A stretch of DNA of 64,000 bases, taken from NCBI GenBank assembly GCA_025765615.1, contig JAIVFJ010000138.1, forward strand, positions 1 to 64,000, in the 5' to 3' direction. The position numbers and the translations under genes are program-made. Positions within the stretch are counted from its first letter, which is position 1; the number at the start of each line of letters is the position of its first letter. A model generated the notes under the pieces. That model was not told where the DNA came from. It saw nothing but the letters and a program-made list of their open reading frames with translations, and searched no databases. Shown here piece after piece: positions 11,997-24,353 of the stretch. Source of the stretch: Zopfochytrium polystomum (Eukaryota > Chytridiomycota > Chytridiomycetes > Chytridiales > Chytridiaceae).

Positions 11997-14470
11997 TCAA
12001 CTCACAATCGTTTTGTGCTCGTAGGTCAATTTCGGTCGGCCTACATAAGATTCGCCCTTCAATTGGAATATCTTGACGATTACCAGAATGTAGAAGAAAA
12101 CAACCATAGCCACAAGGAATTCCACAACATTTGTAACTCTTTCAGGAGCGTAAATCTTAATGGCGGATACGAGGAAACCGACATACGACGGTCCCTGAAC
12201 CTGCTTCTCTTTGTTGCCAGCCACTTCAACAGGTACTGACGATGACGAGCTGAGCTGCTTTCCAGCAGCTTCCTGCAGCCTCTGGGCTTTCTGAGCTTGG
12301 TCTTGCAGAGTGCTGGATGCGAACTCGGAAGCGGCCTGGAGTAGCGGCTCAACTCGGTCGATAACAAAACCGGGCAAAAGCCAGCCAGTAATGCCCTTGC
12401 CTCGTTGCAAGATGGGCTTGGAAAGTTGCTTTGCGCGTTTCCGCACTTCGTCATTATCATGTGCCGCAGCAGCCATTTCGTGGGAGCTGACCTTGCCAGA
12501 CCACAGGTCGTATCCATCCTGCCGGCGACCGTCGCTGAAATTATTCAAGTAGTACCGAGTGAGGGAGTTGAGTCCATCATCAATTGATCCTTTCAGCCAC
12601 TGCCGCTTTCCAGTGCGGGTAACGTCTGATTTCAGGGCACGGGTGCCAGCGTACAGCAGTGAAATGGCGTCGCCGCTATCAGCCCAAAGATTGGTGAGGG
12701 TGCGTACGGAACGTTCCGACAGTGCAGCACGGAGGGCAGCCACTGGGTCGTGGACGTCCGTGGCAGCGACACTGTCAACAGGCTTGAAAGACCCGGCAGC
12801 CGCAGGATTCAATAACGAGTCCAGCTGGAATGGAATCATGTAGCGAGCGAAAATGCTGCACGTCAAGTTCGTACGATCGAGCGAGTCGAGGCACGAGACA
12901 CGGGCAAGACCCGTCTGCCAGTGTGAAACGTTCATGTTGGCGGTGCTGATGGACTTAAAGTGTCCGGGGTTGGTAAGGCTGGGCACCTCTCCTTCTGCCG
13001 TGAAGAATTGAGAGTTGATGAGCCTGTCACGAACTCGATTCAAGAGGATATCCATATTTCGGAAGTTCATCTTTTTGCACCACTTGTTCACAGGAAATTC
13101 TTCGTACGTGATTTTTGCATCGCCAAAGCGAGACACGGTTGTGCTGTAGGTTTGAGTGAGGGACCCTTCGAATCCCTTGTCGTCCAAAAGATTCACGCAG
13201 ACAACTTTTCCATGATCGGAGTCGTTGTCAAAGGTTGGTTCTCCAATATACTGAGACTTGAGATCCTGGTAGTGGGTCTGAATGGAATGCCATACTTCGG
13301 GTTTGTTTATGTCAACTATCAGAAGCTCGGGGCGGTAGTCCAAGTTGAGCTCCTGTCCCCAAATTGCTGGCGCAGAACCTCGTATTTGGACGAAAGACGA
13401 GATACGCCGGTCTTGTTCGAAGTCATGGTTGAAGAGAATCTGCTCCATTTCCACGTTGTTCGCCGCGTTTCCTTCGTTATCCAACCCGCGTCGAACATAA
13501 CGGGTTCCCAGACGGCGGTGGTTCAGCCGAGACACGAGAGTCACTGTGAAAGTCTTCCCGGCTCCGTCCACACCTTCTGGAATGGGTATGTCGATGGATC
13601 CAGCGAAACCACAGATGATGCGGCTGACCCACGGAGAAGCAGGTGCGTGCTCAATAAGTGAAGACTGGACATAACGATTGAAGAAATAACGCTCATCTAA
13701 GACCGTTTTCGTGGCCTTATCATTGGCCAAAAGGTAGCTGTGCTGCAGTGAGTGTGTAAGGTCGTAAGTCTTCGAGAAGTACAGATGTCCGGAGTTGACG
13801 ATCTCCTCAACGGTGTGCAACAGCTCCTGGTCGAGTGTGTGCTGCAAAAAGGTTAGAAGAGGACAATGGATTGAGCTTGGGGGGAAACCTTAGCGTATGC
13901 CTCATCATCAACTGTTTGCTGCTTGCCCTTTTCAAAGGGAGAGGTACCAATTGGAATCGCTTTCGCTCCAGCGATTCGCCAGATCTTATGTTGCTGAATA
14001 GTCGCAGCGAGAGTTCGTTGCGTCGCAACTAGTAAGTGGCGCCCTGAAAACCTCCGTTCAGTGAGTGTTGCCGGTTGTCTATCCCTCACCAAAGGTCAAC
14101 TGAACAACGCCAATGACAATGAAGACTTCGATCGACTCGGCGATCTCATTCGTTGCTGGAAGAGCGTCTTTCCGGTCTAGTGCAAATGAGATCAGTATGA
14201 ACGTCCTTCGTCTTCGGAGGGAAAATGGCATCCATAGATCACACCACCCTCGGCAACTGCACAAACACAACAGCCATGATCAGGTTTTCCTGCAGCAGAA
14301 CACTCACCCTGAACAGAGACCGATGAGGAGCCTTCGGCAGAAGTGAGGACAAGGACTGGCTCTGCAGGGGAGGATTCCCCGCTCTTTTTAACACTGCCGT
14401 CGGATCGAAGTGGACTCTCGACTACAACCCTGCCGTCATGCAGACGGAACACACGGAAGGTGGTCTTCAT
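11997..14470 (-). CDS. SAC1: SAC1-type phosphoinositide phosphatase
   Basis: SAC1 is an ER/Golgi enzyme that dephosphorylates PI4P and other monophosphoinositides. Four exons fit in phase: complement(14308..14470), (14090..14176), (13889..14043) and (11997..13841), giving 749 residues against about 590-620 in human and yeast. The N-terminal Sac domain shows LYFSKTYDLTHSLQ, the GTRYVRRGLDNEGNAANNVE block and SFVQIRGSAPAIWGQ. The catalytic CX5R motif is in RVSCLDSLDRTN. Most relatives have CxDCLDRTN, so the second Cys is Ser here while the nucleophile Cys, Asp and Arg remain. One strong hydrophobic segment (VVEFLVAMVVFFYILVIVKI) near the C-terminus fits the membrane anchor. The gene diverges from PRCC with 39 bp between start codons. 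Confidence 0.93.
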
Positions 14471-14509
14471 GTCGCTGATTGAGAATTCAAATTTGAATTT
14501 TTTTCTGCA
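14471..14509. promoter_or_regulatory. 39-bp bidirectional spacer between SAC1 and PRCC starts
   Basis: Only 39 bp separate the two divergent ATG codons, so promoter elements and 5' leaders must overlap the neighbouring coding region or its first intron. The spacer is AT-rich, with a run of seven T followed by CTGC just before the PRCC ATG. Either start may lie inside an exon preceded by an unrecognised leader intron. Confidence 0.5.
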
Positions 14510-15716
14510 ATGGACTTTCTCAATTTGTACGGCACCTCCGATGATGAGGACAGCTCTGCTGCGGAAACCCTTCCACAGTCGGCAGCGCCCCGCCTACCAC
14601 CTGCATCGAATGGGCGAACGGGCTCAAAGGCGTTGGCGGAGACTTCGTCTTTTGATAGTGCGGGAGTGCAGGCGTCGCTCGCCGTGCCGGTTGAAAAGAA
14701 GCGCAAGCGGGTTCAGATCGTCGTTGACCTTCCGGCTGGTGACTCAGCCAGCCTTGATACAGATCCAACAGCTTTGAAGGCGCCAAAGACCGGACTAAGT
14801 GGACTATTCGCTGTCCTTCCCCCACCGAAAGCTGCATCTGCTGAGCCATCCAGTATTCCGACGCTTGGAAGCTCAGTCGGTGTTGGGGTTGCGGGACTGG
14901 CGATCTCTGGATTACGTCCCAGTATGAGCAGGAAAATGAATTCCGACAGAGGAGCTCCTCGCTCGAGCAATCTCCCAGACCCAGATTCAGTCATTCCAAA
15001 CCGACCGACTCCCTTAAAAGAGACTGAACCCGATGCAGACTCTTTCTTTACGCTCTGTACGTTTCCCATTTCCATTCGCGAACATCATACTAATTGTCAA
15101 TGGGCAGTCCCAGCGGACGACAATCACGAAGACGAAGTCAAGGTTCCAGTCGGAGTTACAATCATGCCAACAGCTGAGCCCGACGAAGCACCAGACTTGG
15201 AAGTCCCACCACCACACCTCTACTCCACCCCATATGAAAGTAGCTACCAACGCCACCCCGATGCGGTAAATGGCACAGAGTCTCGTAGGCCTGCTCGCGG
15301 GGCCATCGAACTAGATGATATGGCGCTAGCGAAACTAGGACATCGAGCGAAAGACGGACCGATAATCGTGACGGATATAGTGAGAGACGAACAGATTGGC
15401 GATGATTGGAAGCTGGAGTCTGCAAGGAATGCCTCCAAGCGAGGCTCATCATCTGGTGGTTTCGATGTATGTGCTGTTCTCTTGCCTGATGTGGTAATAT
15501 TTATTTGATACTTTTCATAGCATCTGCGACCCACCAAACTGGCAAGAGTTAAACACAACATCATGTCTCTCGCGTTCGATGCGAAAGGTTGATTTATTAA
15601 CACTAATTGATCCTCGCCACTAACTTACTTACATAGTTAGGGAAAACGACTTGGCGGAGGCTTACGCAAACCGGCGGGCAGCAAAGGCATTGTCTTCCAA
15701 GAAATACGGCTTTTAA
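14510..15716 (+). CDS. PRCC: PRCC family protein (proline-rich, mitotic checkpoint/splicing associated)
   Basis: Four exons, 14510..15056, 15108..15466, 15521..15587 and 15637..15716, join in frame to 350 residues. All introns are 49-54 nt with GT-AG ends. The order of features matches animal PRCC: an acidic start (NLYGTSDDEDSSAAE), a GLSGLFAVLPPPK block, a basic KKRKRVQI patch, SFFTLFP, then the conserved C-terminal region with ELDDMALAKLGHRAK, IVTDIVRDEQIGDDW, KHNIMSLAFDAK and the terminal AKALSSKKYGF. Human PRCC ends in QAKYGF. PRCC is a nuclear protein linked to MAD2B and to pre-mRNA splicing. The stop is 4 bp from the stop of convergent ADAT1. Identity rests on ordered motif matches and is strong. 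Confidence 0.88.
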
Positions 15717-15720
15717 CGTA

Positions 15721-17515
15721 CTACGGCAAAGGAAAGTCTTCATGCTCATGTGATGATGTCACCCATGCTCGAAATGATGGGCTCGCCAGAAGCGCCGCCC
15801 GTGCGCTACGGTATTGCAACGAAGAAACTTTTGCTGCCTTGTACGACTCCATCCACCTAGTACTATAGTTTGATGCATTCAGCGAAGAAACTGTAATAGA
15901 TACCTTACCGCATGGGGGAAAAGCCTTTCGAGTCCAGCAACTGAACAACGGCCATGAACTTCTGGCCAATAGAGCGTTTACAAATCATCGACCTGATGTG
16001 ATGAGTTCAGATAAACGTCTACAAATGAATCAAAGCTGACCGAGATTTGTCAGGCCAGATCCCCTTTCGGGGCGATGAGCCGAGTTTCCTTCCGTTTGTA
16101 AGAACCTCAGACACCAGATCGTTGCCCGAAGTCCACGCGCAAATAACTGCCGAAGGACATCAATTTAGATGTGAAAAGAGGGGGTGCACAGCCAACCATT
16201 GTTGCTGGGGACCACAGTGCAAAGAGGATCAGAGACTACTCGGGCTGATTTGGTGTAAAGAAAAGTAGTTTCTGATTGCCTAAACTTAAGAGCCTGGACG
16301 CGAAATGGAGGTGGCAGTTCTGGGAATCAGCACATTAAACTCAGCATCTCAGGCACGACAAGGCGCACACCTTTTAGTTCGGAAATGCGAGCATTGATGG
16401 CTCGCTCCATAGAGTTTGGAAAAAATGCTTCACCGATCGTCAAGGAAAGGAGGTAAATCGGATCGCAAAAGTGGCTGAGCAATGCGCCCCCAACGCCTAA
16501 TGCGCACCAACGAGCAATTTTGTCGCTATTGTCGACGTATCGGTATGAGTGGTACCGGACAAACTGGTACGACGCTGGAAATGTACCTGCACGACAATGA
16601 GAGAGAAATTTCCGAGTCGATGCGTCCAGGCTTAGTGCGTAGACACCCCGTAGTTTCGGGGTTGAGACGCCCGCGAATAAGAGTTCCTCGCGTGAGGGCG
16701 TCTGCAAGAGCTGGTGGTAAAGTGGACTCCCTTTCGGTCGAGTTCGTAAGTTTGGGTAATTTCTGGCGACCACATCCGTGCTCCTGGTACTGCCGCTTTT
16801 TAGACTCATTTTTCTCCCGCTCTTCTTCGGTTTGGGCCGACAGCGATTGTTCCATGGAAGCATCGCCGCCTTGAAGTCGATTCAGTTGCGGCTCAGCCGT
16901 ATCGTTTTGCCGAAACTCACAAGGCGTTTGCGAAACGTACATGTGAAACTCTATACCGCTCCGAAGAGCGAATAAAGGACCTTCCGGCTCAGGCCGGAAC
17001 ACGAATACCTCCGATTCAGACTGAAAGGCTTTCTCAATGTGATCCATGAGGAATCTAGCGAAGCGTGCAATTGATTAAACGCGTCCATGGCTGAAAACGG
17101 TTACCTTATAAAGGCTCTCCGGCACACCACTTCAGCATGCATATCGTGGAGGCAATCTCCTTGACTCGACAGATTCCGAAAGCTGGAGCACTTAACACCA
17201 CATCTATTCCATTGAAGCGCCGAGGTAAGCGCGGGAAAAAATCCTGAAGCCAAAATGAAGCATACGGTTTACCCAAGGGCAACGCACGAAGCTGATCCAA
17301 CTGATCAATCAACAGAAAACAAGGTGGTGTAAGCCACACTTCCTCGCCCTTGTCAAGTGCTCACTGCGATGGGGCGTCGCTGGCTTCAGCATAACGATTC
17401 CCGCGAGTACGGTCCATTCCGCACGAACGCGTCCTCCTGACCCAACAGTGGTGGTGGGCTTTCCGGTTTTCGGCAAGCGATTGAAGGCAGCAACCACGGC
17501 TTCTCCGATCTCCAT
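15721..17515 (-). CDS. ADAT1: tRNA-specific adenosine deaminase 1
   Basis: ADAT1 deaminates A37 of tRNA-Ala to inosine. The start at 17515 gives MEIGEAVVAAFNRLP followed by RAEWTVLAGIVML, the usual N-terminus. The catalytic zinc site reads GDCLHDMHAEVVCRRAFI, with His-Ala-Glu codons at complement 17131..17139, preceded by CGVKCSSFRNLSS. The second zinc cysteine region is in YVSQTPCEFRQ (SHTPCG in relatives; here the Gly is changed). SDKIARWCALGVGGALLSHF and DPIYLLSLTIGEAFF are the family signature after the deaminase core. The C-terminus has ESYKAAKVSSLQ and ends at TAG 15721-15723. Frame changes between 17100 and 17400 show at least two introns whose borders I could not fix. The aconitase gene starts about 500 bp away, divergently. 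Confidence 0.9.
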
Positions 17516-18016
17516 CAGTCCGAAACAGCCGTGACGTCACTTTCTCGGCGGTTGGTTGAAGGCTCCGAAACACGTGACCGAAGCAGGGATGGAGGGTTTT
17601 TTCGCTCGCTCCGGTTTTTTCCTTCCTGTTGATTTTCTTCTTTGTCCTTCATTCTGTCTGCACCGATTTTCTTCCTCAATCGCCCAACCACGTTTGTTTG
17701 GCATTTATATTCCCTGTCTCTTTTTTTTTGTTTTCTTTTTTTTTCTTCATTTCTGGCACGGAGAGTTTCCAATTTGTTTTGAACGTGAGTGAGAGAGCGA
17801 CCTTGGGGATGGTGTGTGTTGAGAGACTTCTTGAATCGCGTCCTCTTCCCTTACGTTGCAATCCCGTTCCCCCAACATTCGCCCTACTTCTGCCGCGTTA
17901 ACGATTGCGCACACCTCCTCTTTTTCGTGTGCCTGACGCGTGTCGCACACAACATCATCGACGCACCAGCTCACCACTGCCTCCATAATCGCGAAAATAA
18001 TAGTCCACACCATAGG
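17516..18016. promoter_or_regulatory. Divergent ADAT1/aconitase promoter region, pyrimidine-rich
   Basis: The + strand carries long T- and TC-rich tracts (about 17590-17760, including runs of nine T) leading towards the aconitase start, a common feature of strong fungal promoters. No clear TATA box was identified. Confidence 0.45.
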
Positions 18017-20772
18017 ATGAGCCATCTTTATCGGAAACTGCCCCTTGCAGGGCTCAACCGCGTAAGGCTCTGTTTTTTGGAGGACGCCTTAGTCCGTTTG
18101 GCGTCTGACGCATTCTTTTCATCATCGCAGGCGGTTGGCTCGGTTGTTCGTCGACAGGCTTTCGCCTCAATCGCGGACAAGAAGGTTGCCATGTCCAACG
18201 TCGAGTCCAACCAGTTCATCAACTACGAAAGGATCGAGAACAATTTGAAGATCATCCGCGATAGGTTCGAATCAGCAATTTTAAACAGTTCCATGGTCCC
18301 TGAAGTGTCACTTACGACTTCTTCCAGGTTGGGCCACCCTCTTACGCTCGCTGAGAAAATCGTCTACGGTCACTTGGACGACGCAAAGAATCAGGACATT
18401 GCCCGAGGCTCGTCCTACCTTAAACTCCGCCCAGACCGTGTTGCTTGTCAAGACGCAACAGCGCAGGCACGTACCGTGGCCGCACTCCTCCGCATAGCTT
18501 CAACTGATTGCATTTGCACACCAGATGGCTCTTCTTCAATTCATGTCTGCTGGCCTTCCAACCGTTGCCGTACCCTCTACCGTGCACTGCGATCACTTGA
18601 TTGAGGCGCAGAAGGGCGGAGCCGCTGACCTTGGCCGTGCAAATGAACTAAACAAGGAGGTTTATGACTTCCTTTCCACTTGCTCGCAGAAGTATGGCAT
18701 TGGCTTTTGGAAGCCAGGATCTGGCATCATTCACCAAATCATCCTTGAGAATTACGCATTCCCCGGCGGTATGATGATTGGAACTGACTCGCACACTCCG
18801 AACGCTGGTGGCTTGGGCATGGTTGCTGTCGGCGTTGGTGGGGCTGACGCCGTCGACGTTATGGCTGGCATTCCGTGGGAACTCAAATGCCCGAAAGTGA
18901 TTGGTGTCAAGCTGACCGGAAAGCTTTCCGGTTGGGTTTCCGCTAAAGGTACGTGCATTTAATTATGAGGCCCACAGCTAAGCTTCGTTTTAGATGTGAT
19001 CCTTAAGGTCGCTGGCATTCTTACCGTGAAGGGTGGAACCGGTGCCATTGTTGAATATTTCGGACCAGGTGTTGACTCCATTTCTTGCACCGGCATGGCT
19101 ACTATCTGCAACATGGGTGCGGAGATCGGCGCAACGACTTCGCTGTTCCCTTTCAACAGCCGCATGGCGGACTACCTTGTTTCCACAAACCGCACAGCGA
19201 TTGCAGACTACGCTACTGCCTTCAAGCACAACTTGACCGCAGACGCTGGCGCTAAGTAATGATGTCGTGAAAGCTATTATGAACCTGAAACTTCCACCAG
19301 ATACGACCAGATCATCGAAATCGATTTGAACACGTTGGAACCCCATGTTAACGGACCTTTCACTCCCGACTTGGCAACCCCCCTTAGTCAATTCAAGGAT
19401 GCCGTGCTGAAGAACAACTGGCCGAAGGAGTTAAAGGTAAATTAAAGCGCTTGAGATCGCGCTTAGAGCCTCTAAACCCTCTTAAGGCTGGCCTCATTGG
19501 TTCTTGCACCAATTCCTCTTACGAGGATATGTCCCGTTCTGCATCCCTCGCCAAGCAGGCGAGCGACGCCGGCCTTCCAGCGAAAGCCGAATTCTTCATT
19601 ACGCCCGGCTCGGAGCAAATTCGTGCAACGATAACGAGAGATGGTCAAGCGGAGGTCTTCGACAAGATTGGCGGAGTTGTCCTCGCGAATGCCTGTGGCC
19701 CCTGCATTGGTCAATGGGACCGTCAGGGTGTGAAGAAGGGTGACAAAAACTCTATCTTCATCTCTTACAACCGAAACTTTACGGGCAGAAATGACGGAAA
19801 CCCCTCTACGCACGCCTTTGTCACTTCCCCGGAACTTGTTACGGCTATGGTCTTCGCTGGTGACCTTACCTTCAACCCCATGACCGACACTCTGACGACT
19901 CCAAGTGGAAAACCTTTCAAATTCGAGCCACCCAATGGATTGGAGCTCCCTCCCCGCGGATTCGACCCGGGAGTTGATACCTACCAGGCGCCTCCAGCCG
20001 ACCGCAGCAAGGTTAACGTCGTTGTTTCTCCCACTTCCCAGCGCCTTGAGCTTCTGAAGCCTTTCAACGCTTGGGATGGGAAAGACATTACGGACGCCGC
20101 TGTTCTCATCAAAGTCAAGGGCAAGTGCACGACGGATCACATCTCAATGGCTGGCCCGTGGTTGAAGTACCGTGGTCACCTCGACAACATCTCCAACAAC
20201 ATGCTCATCGGGGCGATCAACATTGCCAACAACGAAGCCAACAAGATTTACAACAAGCTCACTAAGCAGTGGGAGGCGGTACCCAAGACTGCGCGTGATT
20301 ACAAGAAAGAAGGTCTCAAGTGGGTGGTCATTGGCGATGAAAACTACGGTGAAGGGTCGTCTCGTGAGCACGCCGCTCTGGAAGTCCGACACCTCGGTGG
20401 CGTTGCTGTCATTGTGAAATCGTTTGCCCGTATCCACGAAACAAACTTGAAGAAGCAGGGGATGCTCCCCTTGACGTTCGCAGACCCCAAGGATTACGAG
20501 AAGATCGACCCCGAGGACTCAGTCTCGATCATTGGTCTCAAGGACAACTTCAAGCCTGGCGTTCCGCTTACTCTTCGCGTCAGCAAACCAAATGGCTCAA
20601 CTGTGGACATCTCTCTGAACCACACCTTCAATGAGGGCCAAATCGGCTGGTTCAAAGCTGGAAGGTCTGTTTTTTTTTTTGGGTTTTTTTCCTTTTTTTC
20701 AGATGTGGAGAGGCTCGTCATTAACTTCCTCCTTCCAGCGCGCTCAACCTGATGGCCCAATTGTCGAAGTGA
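18017..20772 (+). CDS. ACO1: Mitochondrial aconitate hydratase
   Basis: Aconitase converts citrate to isocitrate in the TCA cycle using a [4Fe-4S] cluster. Seven or eight exons fit in phase. The first codes for a basic, Arg-rich presequence ([15 protein letters not shown]), continued after a 69-nt intron by [17 protein letters not shown]. Core motifs are all present: [10 protein letters not shown] and [53 protein letters not shown], the cluster cysteines in [11 protein letters not shown] and [10 protein letters not shown], and the active-site loop [14 protein letters not shown]. The last exon (20739..20772) gives the family ending [16 protein letters not shown]. The third intron (18467..18524) starts with GC rather than GT. 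Other introns are about 33-74 nt. Mitochondrial location is inferred from the presequence. Confidence 0.96.
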
Positions 20773-21190
20773 CGTAGTGTTCTAGTGCATTGCTGAGGTT
20801 ACATTCTCTGTTCTGTTCGCTTTGTGCGGGCGGTTTCGCGGCTTATCTAAAACCCAAAATCTGCTCCGCAAAGTAAAAGCATGTTTCTTTTCACTACCTT
20901 ACTCGATCACTTTTGCCCTGTCATTTCAACTCCCAACTGTCATCTCCGCTTCCCTCGCCCACCTTCTTTCGTGTAGGCGCTTTCAAGTGCCTCGTTTTCG
21001 TCGCTAGCCGCTCTTGTCCATTTGTTATTTTTCAACAAGAAAAACGTAGTTAAGACCATCGTCCCGCAGAGGAGAAATGTTGATCAGGGAAATGTGCGGG
21101 CGAGGCAAAAACCGGCATCGGGTTGTGTGCACAAAGCAGCGAAAAGGAAAATGTTACCGCAGGAGCCAGCTCAGATTTTGACCATCGGCT

Positions 21191-21424
21191 GTTTCCGCCA
21201 CACCCCACCATATTTCACTTTTTCTTCCAAATCCGCCAGTGGGCCAAATTTTCCTTCCTCACAAGGAAATATGGTGCTGAAAATTTCCAGTGAGCCAACC
21301 GTCACTCGAAGCCACCTCCAGTCACAAATTGGGAGTGGCGGAAAGTCTTTTTGTACTGAAAATACTCCAGTGACGAAGGAAGAAATTTTGGAGGAAAAAG
21401 TGGCAAACTGGCGGTGGCGGAAAC
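21191..21424. repeat. MITE-like imperfect terminal inverted repeat element
   Basis: The left end reads GTTTCCGCCAC..., and the reverse complement of the right end starts with the same GTTTCCGCCAC. Similarity continues through CACTTTTT[CT][TC]TCCAAA, so about 40 bp at each end match imperfectly. The whole unit is about 234 bp and has no coding capacity. I see no convincing target-site duplication. It could be a MITE or the arms of another palindromic repeat. Confidence 0.45.
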
Positions 21425-23948
21425 TCTCTATTTTCGAGCAAATCTGCTTTGTTTCTGTCCCCAGTCGTTGTTTAAACTCCCCTCAGAAGCATAGCTAGAT
21501 GTGAATCCAATTGGGAATTTTTTGGAATTATTAGAGGGCGTTTCAATTGGAAAAGGCGGAAATCTTTACTTGGGAAAAAAAGATTTGATTGGCTGACAAC
21601 TTACAACTTCATGGAGGAAACATTTCCGCCATTTCCTTGCCACACCTAATCTTGCTCTATTTCTTTAATTGAGCTAATTCAGCTAATTCACTCAGTCCGA
21701 GAGGTGGTCTGTCTCCTCAGGTCTGCCTCCACCAGCGAAAAAATCTTTTTTCTATTTTTTCACTTGCTCTTGTGCCAGTCTGTGGGAACAGCACTTGGAA
21801 CAACTAACTTTATTGGGCTGTTGTCTAGGGGGTGTTTCAACCCTACTACTTGCCTAGTCCACAAAGTATCCCTACTGATCTGTCTAACAGGGGTCTCAAA
21901 CACAAAGAATGAACATTCAGAGGGACAATCCTCTGAGGGATCAGTGCTGGAGCACCAATTACTCGCGTGGCTGCGGGCTGGTGTGAGGGGAAACAGAAGG
22001 GCACAACACAACTGCAGAATAAAGAGGGAGAAGCGGAAATGGGGGTTTTTATCTCAGGAACCTAATCTCAAATACAACAGGAGCAGGAAATAGCAACGGG
22101 ACGGACAGGGCGCAACCTAGCGCCCCTCGTCGCAGATGTTGCTGTGGGAGCCCTCGTCGTCGTCGCCAGTGAAAGGGTGGGAGAGAGAGAAGAGAGAATG
22201 AGTTGACTATGTAGGGGTCAGAAGGTCGCCAGCAGGGAACTTGCATGTGGAAACACCTGCGATCGTACACGCACCCTGCCAGGCTGCGTTGGCACGATCA
22301 CTCAACCAATGGGCTTTATCGCATCGCACTTGTACTCACACATCTCACTCTCACAGCAATAGGACCGAGGCAGGCACTTGTAAATCAAACTCTCAGGTGT
22401 CGGGGGCCGCACCAACTGCGGCCACCAACACCCTCACAGGGACGGGAAGGTTGGGGACAATGACGCTGTTGTCGTCGCCACCACCACCACCGTCATTGCA
22501 GCAGGCAAGCGCTGGGGATCCTCACTCCAACACAGAGCCAGCAGTGTCACACAGTCGGTGGTGGGGCCAGCTGCATTCCCACCCGCGGCCCCTTAAGAGG
22601 AGCCCCCGAAGGGACCATGTACACACCCAGGTACCATCTCTCACTACCCTCACCTTGCAAGCCGGATGGATTTGAAGGGACTCTGTATTGGTGCCAAAGG
22701 TCAGATTGAAGAAAAAAGGAAAAAAAGAAATGGCCCAAAAACAGAGAGAGAGAAAATTGACAAGTCAACCCCCTGACTTGGAGCATCCACCACAAATGCT
22801 CTCAGTCCCCCAACCCTATGCATGTATGTACAAGTGCCAAAAATAAATAATAAATTTGGCAGGCTTAGGGTACCGCCTGTCAGGCACCCCATCCCCAGGC
22901 AGTCAGGCAGTCTCTGTTAGTCACCGAAAAAGGAAATATGTTGAGAAAACTCTGGCACAACAGAAACTGTTAAGACAATAGTAGTAAAAGCAGGCCCAAT
23001 AGTAAAGTTGGGTTAACTGCAAATACACTTTGATAACGCCTTGGAAACTAAAGAACCAGGAATAATAGTAGGGGTCCTGATCCTTGTGGTTTTATGACAG
23101 GTACGCTTGTTTTTGCGAATAAAATCCCCAGACTATCACTGAGACCTCGGTGTAGTCTCACAGCTCTATTTACAAAAGAATTAGAAAAACAAGAAAAGAA
23201 CCAAATAAAAATTACTGAAACAGAGAAAAAAATTAGAAAGGCTTAAGAACCAAAGTTTTAGGGATATTGCTGTAATACCTTCGCAGACGTCACTCAACCA
23301 GCTCTAGATAGTCAGTGTGCTAGCTCCTGTCCACCAAGTGCACGCACGTGGCGCTTGGGGCTCCCCACTTACCGTTCCTTCCAAAGATCGAGCTCCTTGA
23401 AATTCAGTATGAGGCCCGCTTAGGCTTGGAGGTTCCGTTAGGATGGGACAAACGCTCTAATAAGTCAACTGTCCTGAAAAAACCCGCCTAACCGTAATCC
23501 AACCCAAACAGGAAATTTTCAAACTCCTGCAAATAGTAACCCCGTTGGATGGGTTTTCTAACCTAACCTAACCCGCGAACCGGGATTTTATTGTGAACAT
23601 CCCCGTTTAATCCCCGTCAAACTTTGCCGCGCAGTTAGAATTTCTTCTAACCTTATCATTCTAGAAAAAAAAAACTGAGAAGGTTGGCCAGGAAATCCCG
23701 TTTTTCGGTAAGGACTATGGCTCAAACCGACAAAAGAACAATGAACAGGCAGCAAGGATTTTGAAGAATAGGAGGGTGGAGGCAGGTCGAAAGCGATCTA
23801 CGCGACGTTTGCAATCACAGCAACAGGGCTGTTTAGGTGATTGTTGAAGCGGCCGAAACGCAACCCACCAAGGTCACATTTGGCATTCTGTGCAAACGCT
23901 GTGTTCATGTGTTTGTGTGAGGGCATGTGACTCTAATGAGGGCGACAG

Positions 23949-23951
<3 letters not shown>

Positions 23952-24005
<54 letters not shown>
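23952..24005. repeat. (AG)n microsatellite
   Basis: An uninterrupted AG dinucleotide run of about 54 bp. Confidence 0.95.
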
Positions 24006-24007
<2 letters not shown>

Positions 24008-24353
24008 GTTTGCGTGAGTGGCAACGCCCGTCCTCTTGGCCTGCGGGGCCAGCGAGAACCAATCCCGGAAAGAAGGAGGGTTGAGCCTGTGCCCAGCATT
24101 GGAGAGGATTTTCAGACCTGACCACATCTTCTCAAATCTTCCCCCACCGAAATTGCATAATCAAAAATTAATGACAAGGAAAAGCAGACAGACACATTGT
24201 TGTTGGACCGATGCAGGCTGGGCCTGAAGGCGTCCAATTACAAACTAGAACTATACTGTTTGCCGGTCTTGCCCTTGCAGGAAGCTAAGGTTGCCCCCAC
24301 GGACTTGCTAAAACGCAGGTGCAGCTCTGGCTCAAGGTCGGGTAGAAGCGTAA

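Noticed and set aside
23562..23577. Telomeric repeat tract (TAACC run)
   Set aside because: Only two or three units inside unique sequence; too short to call a telomere or interstitial array.
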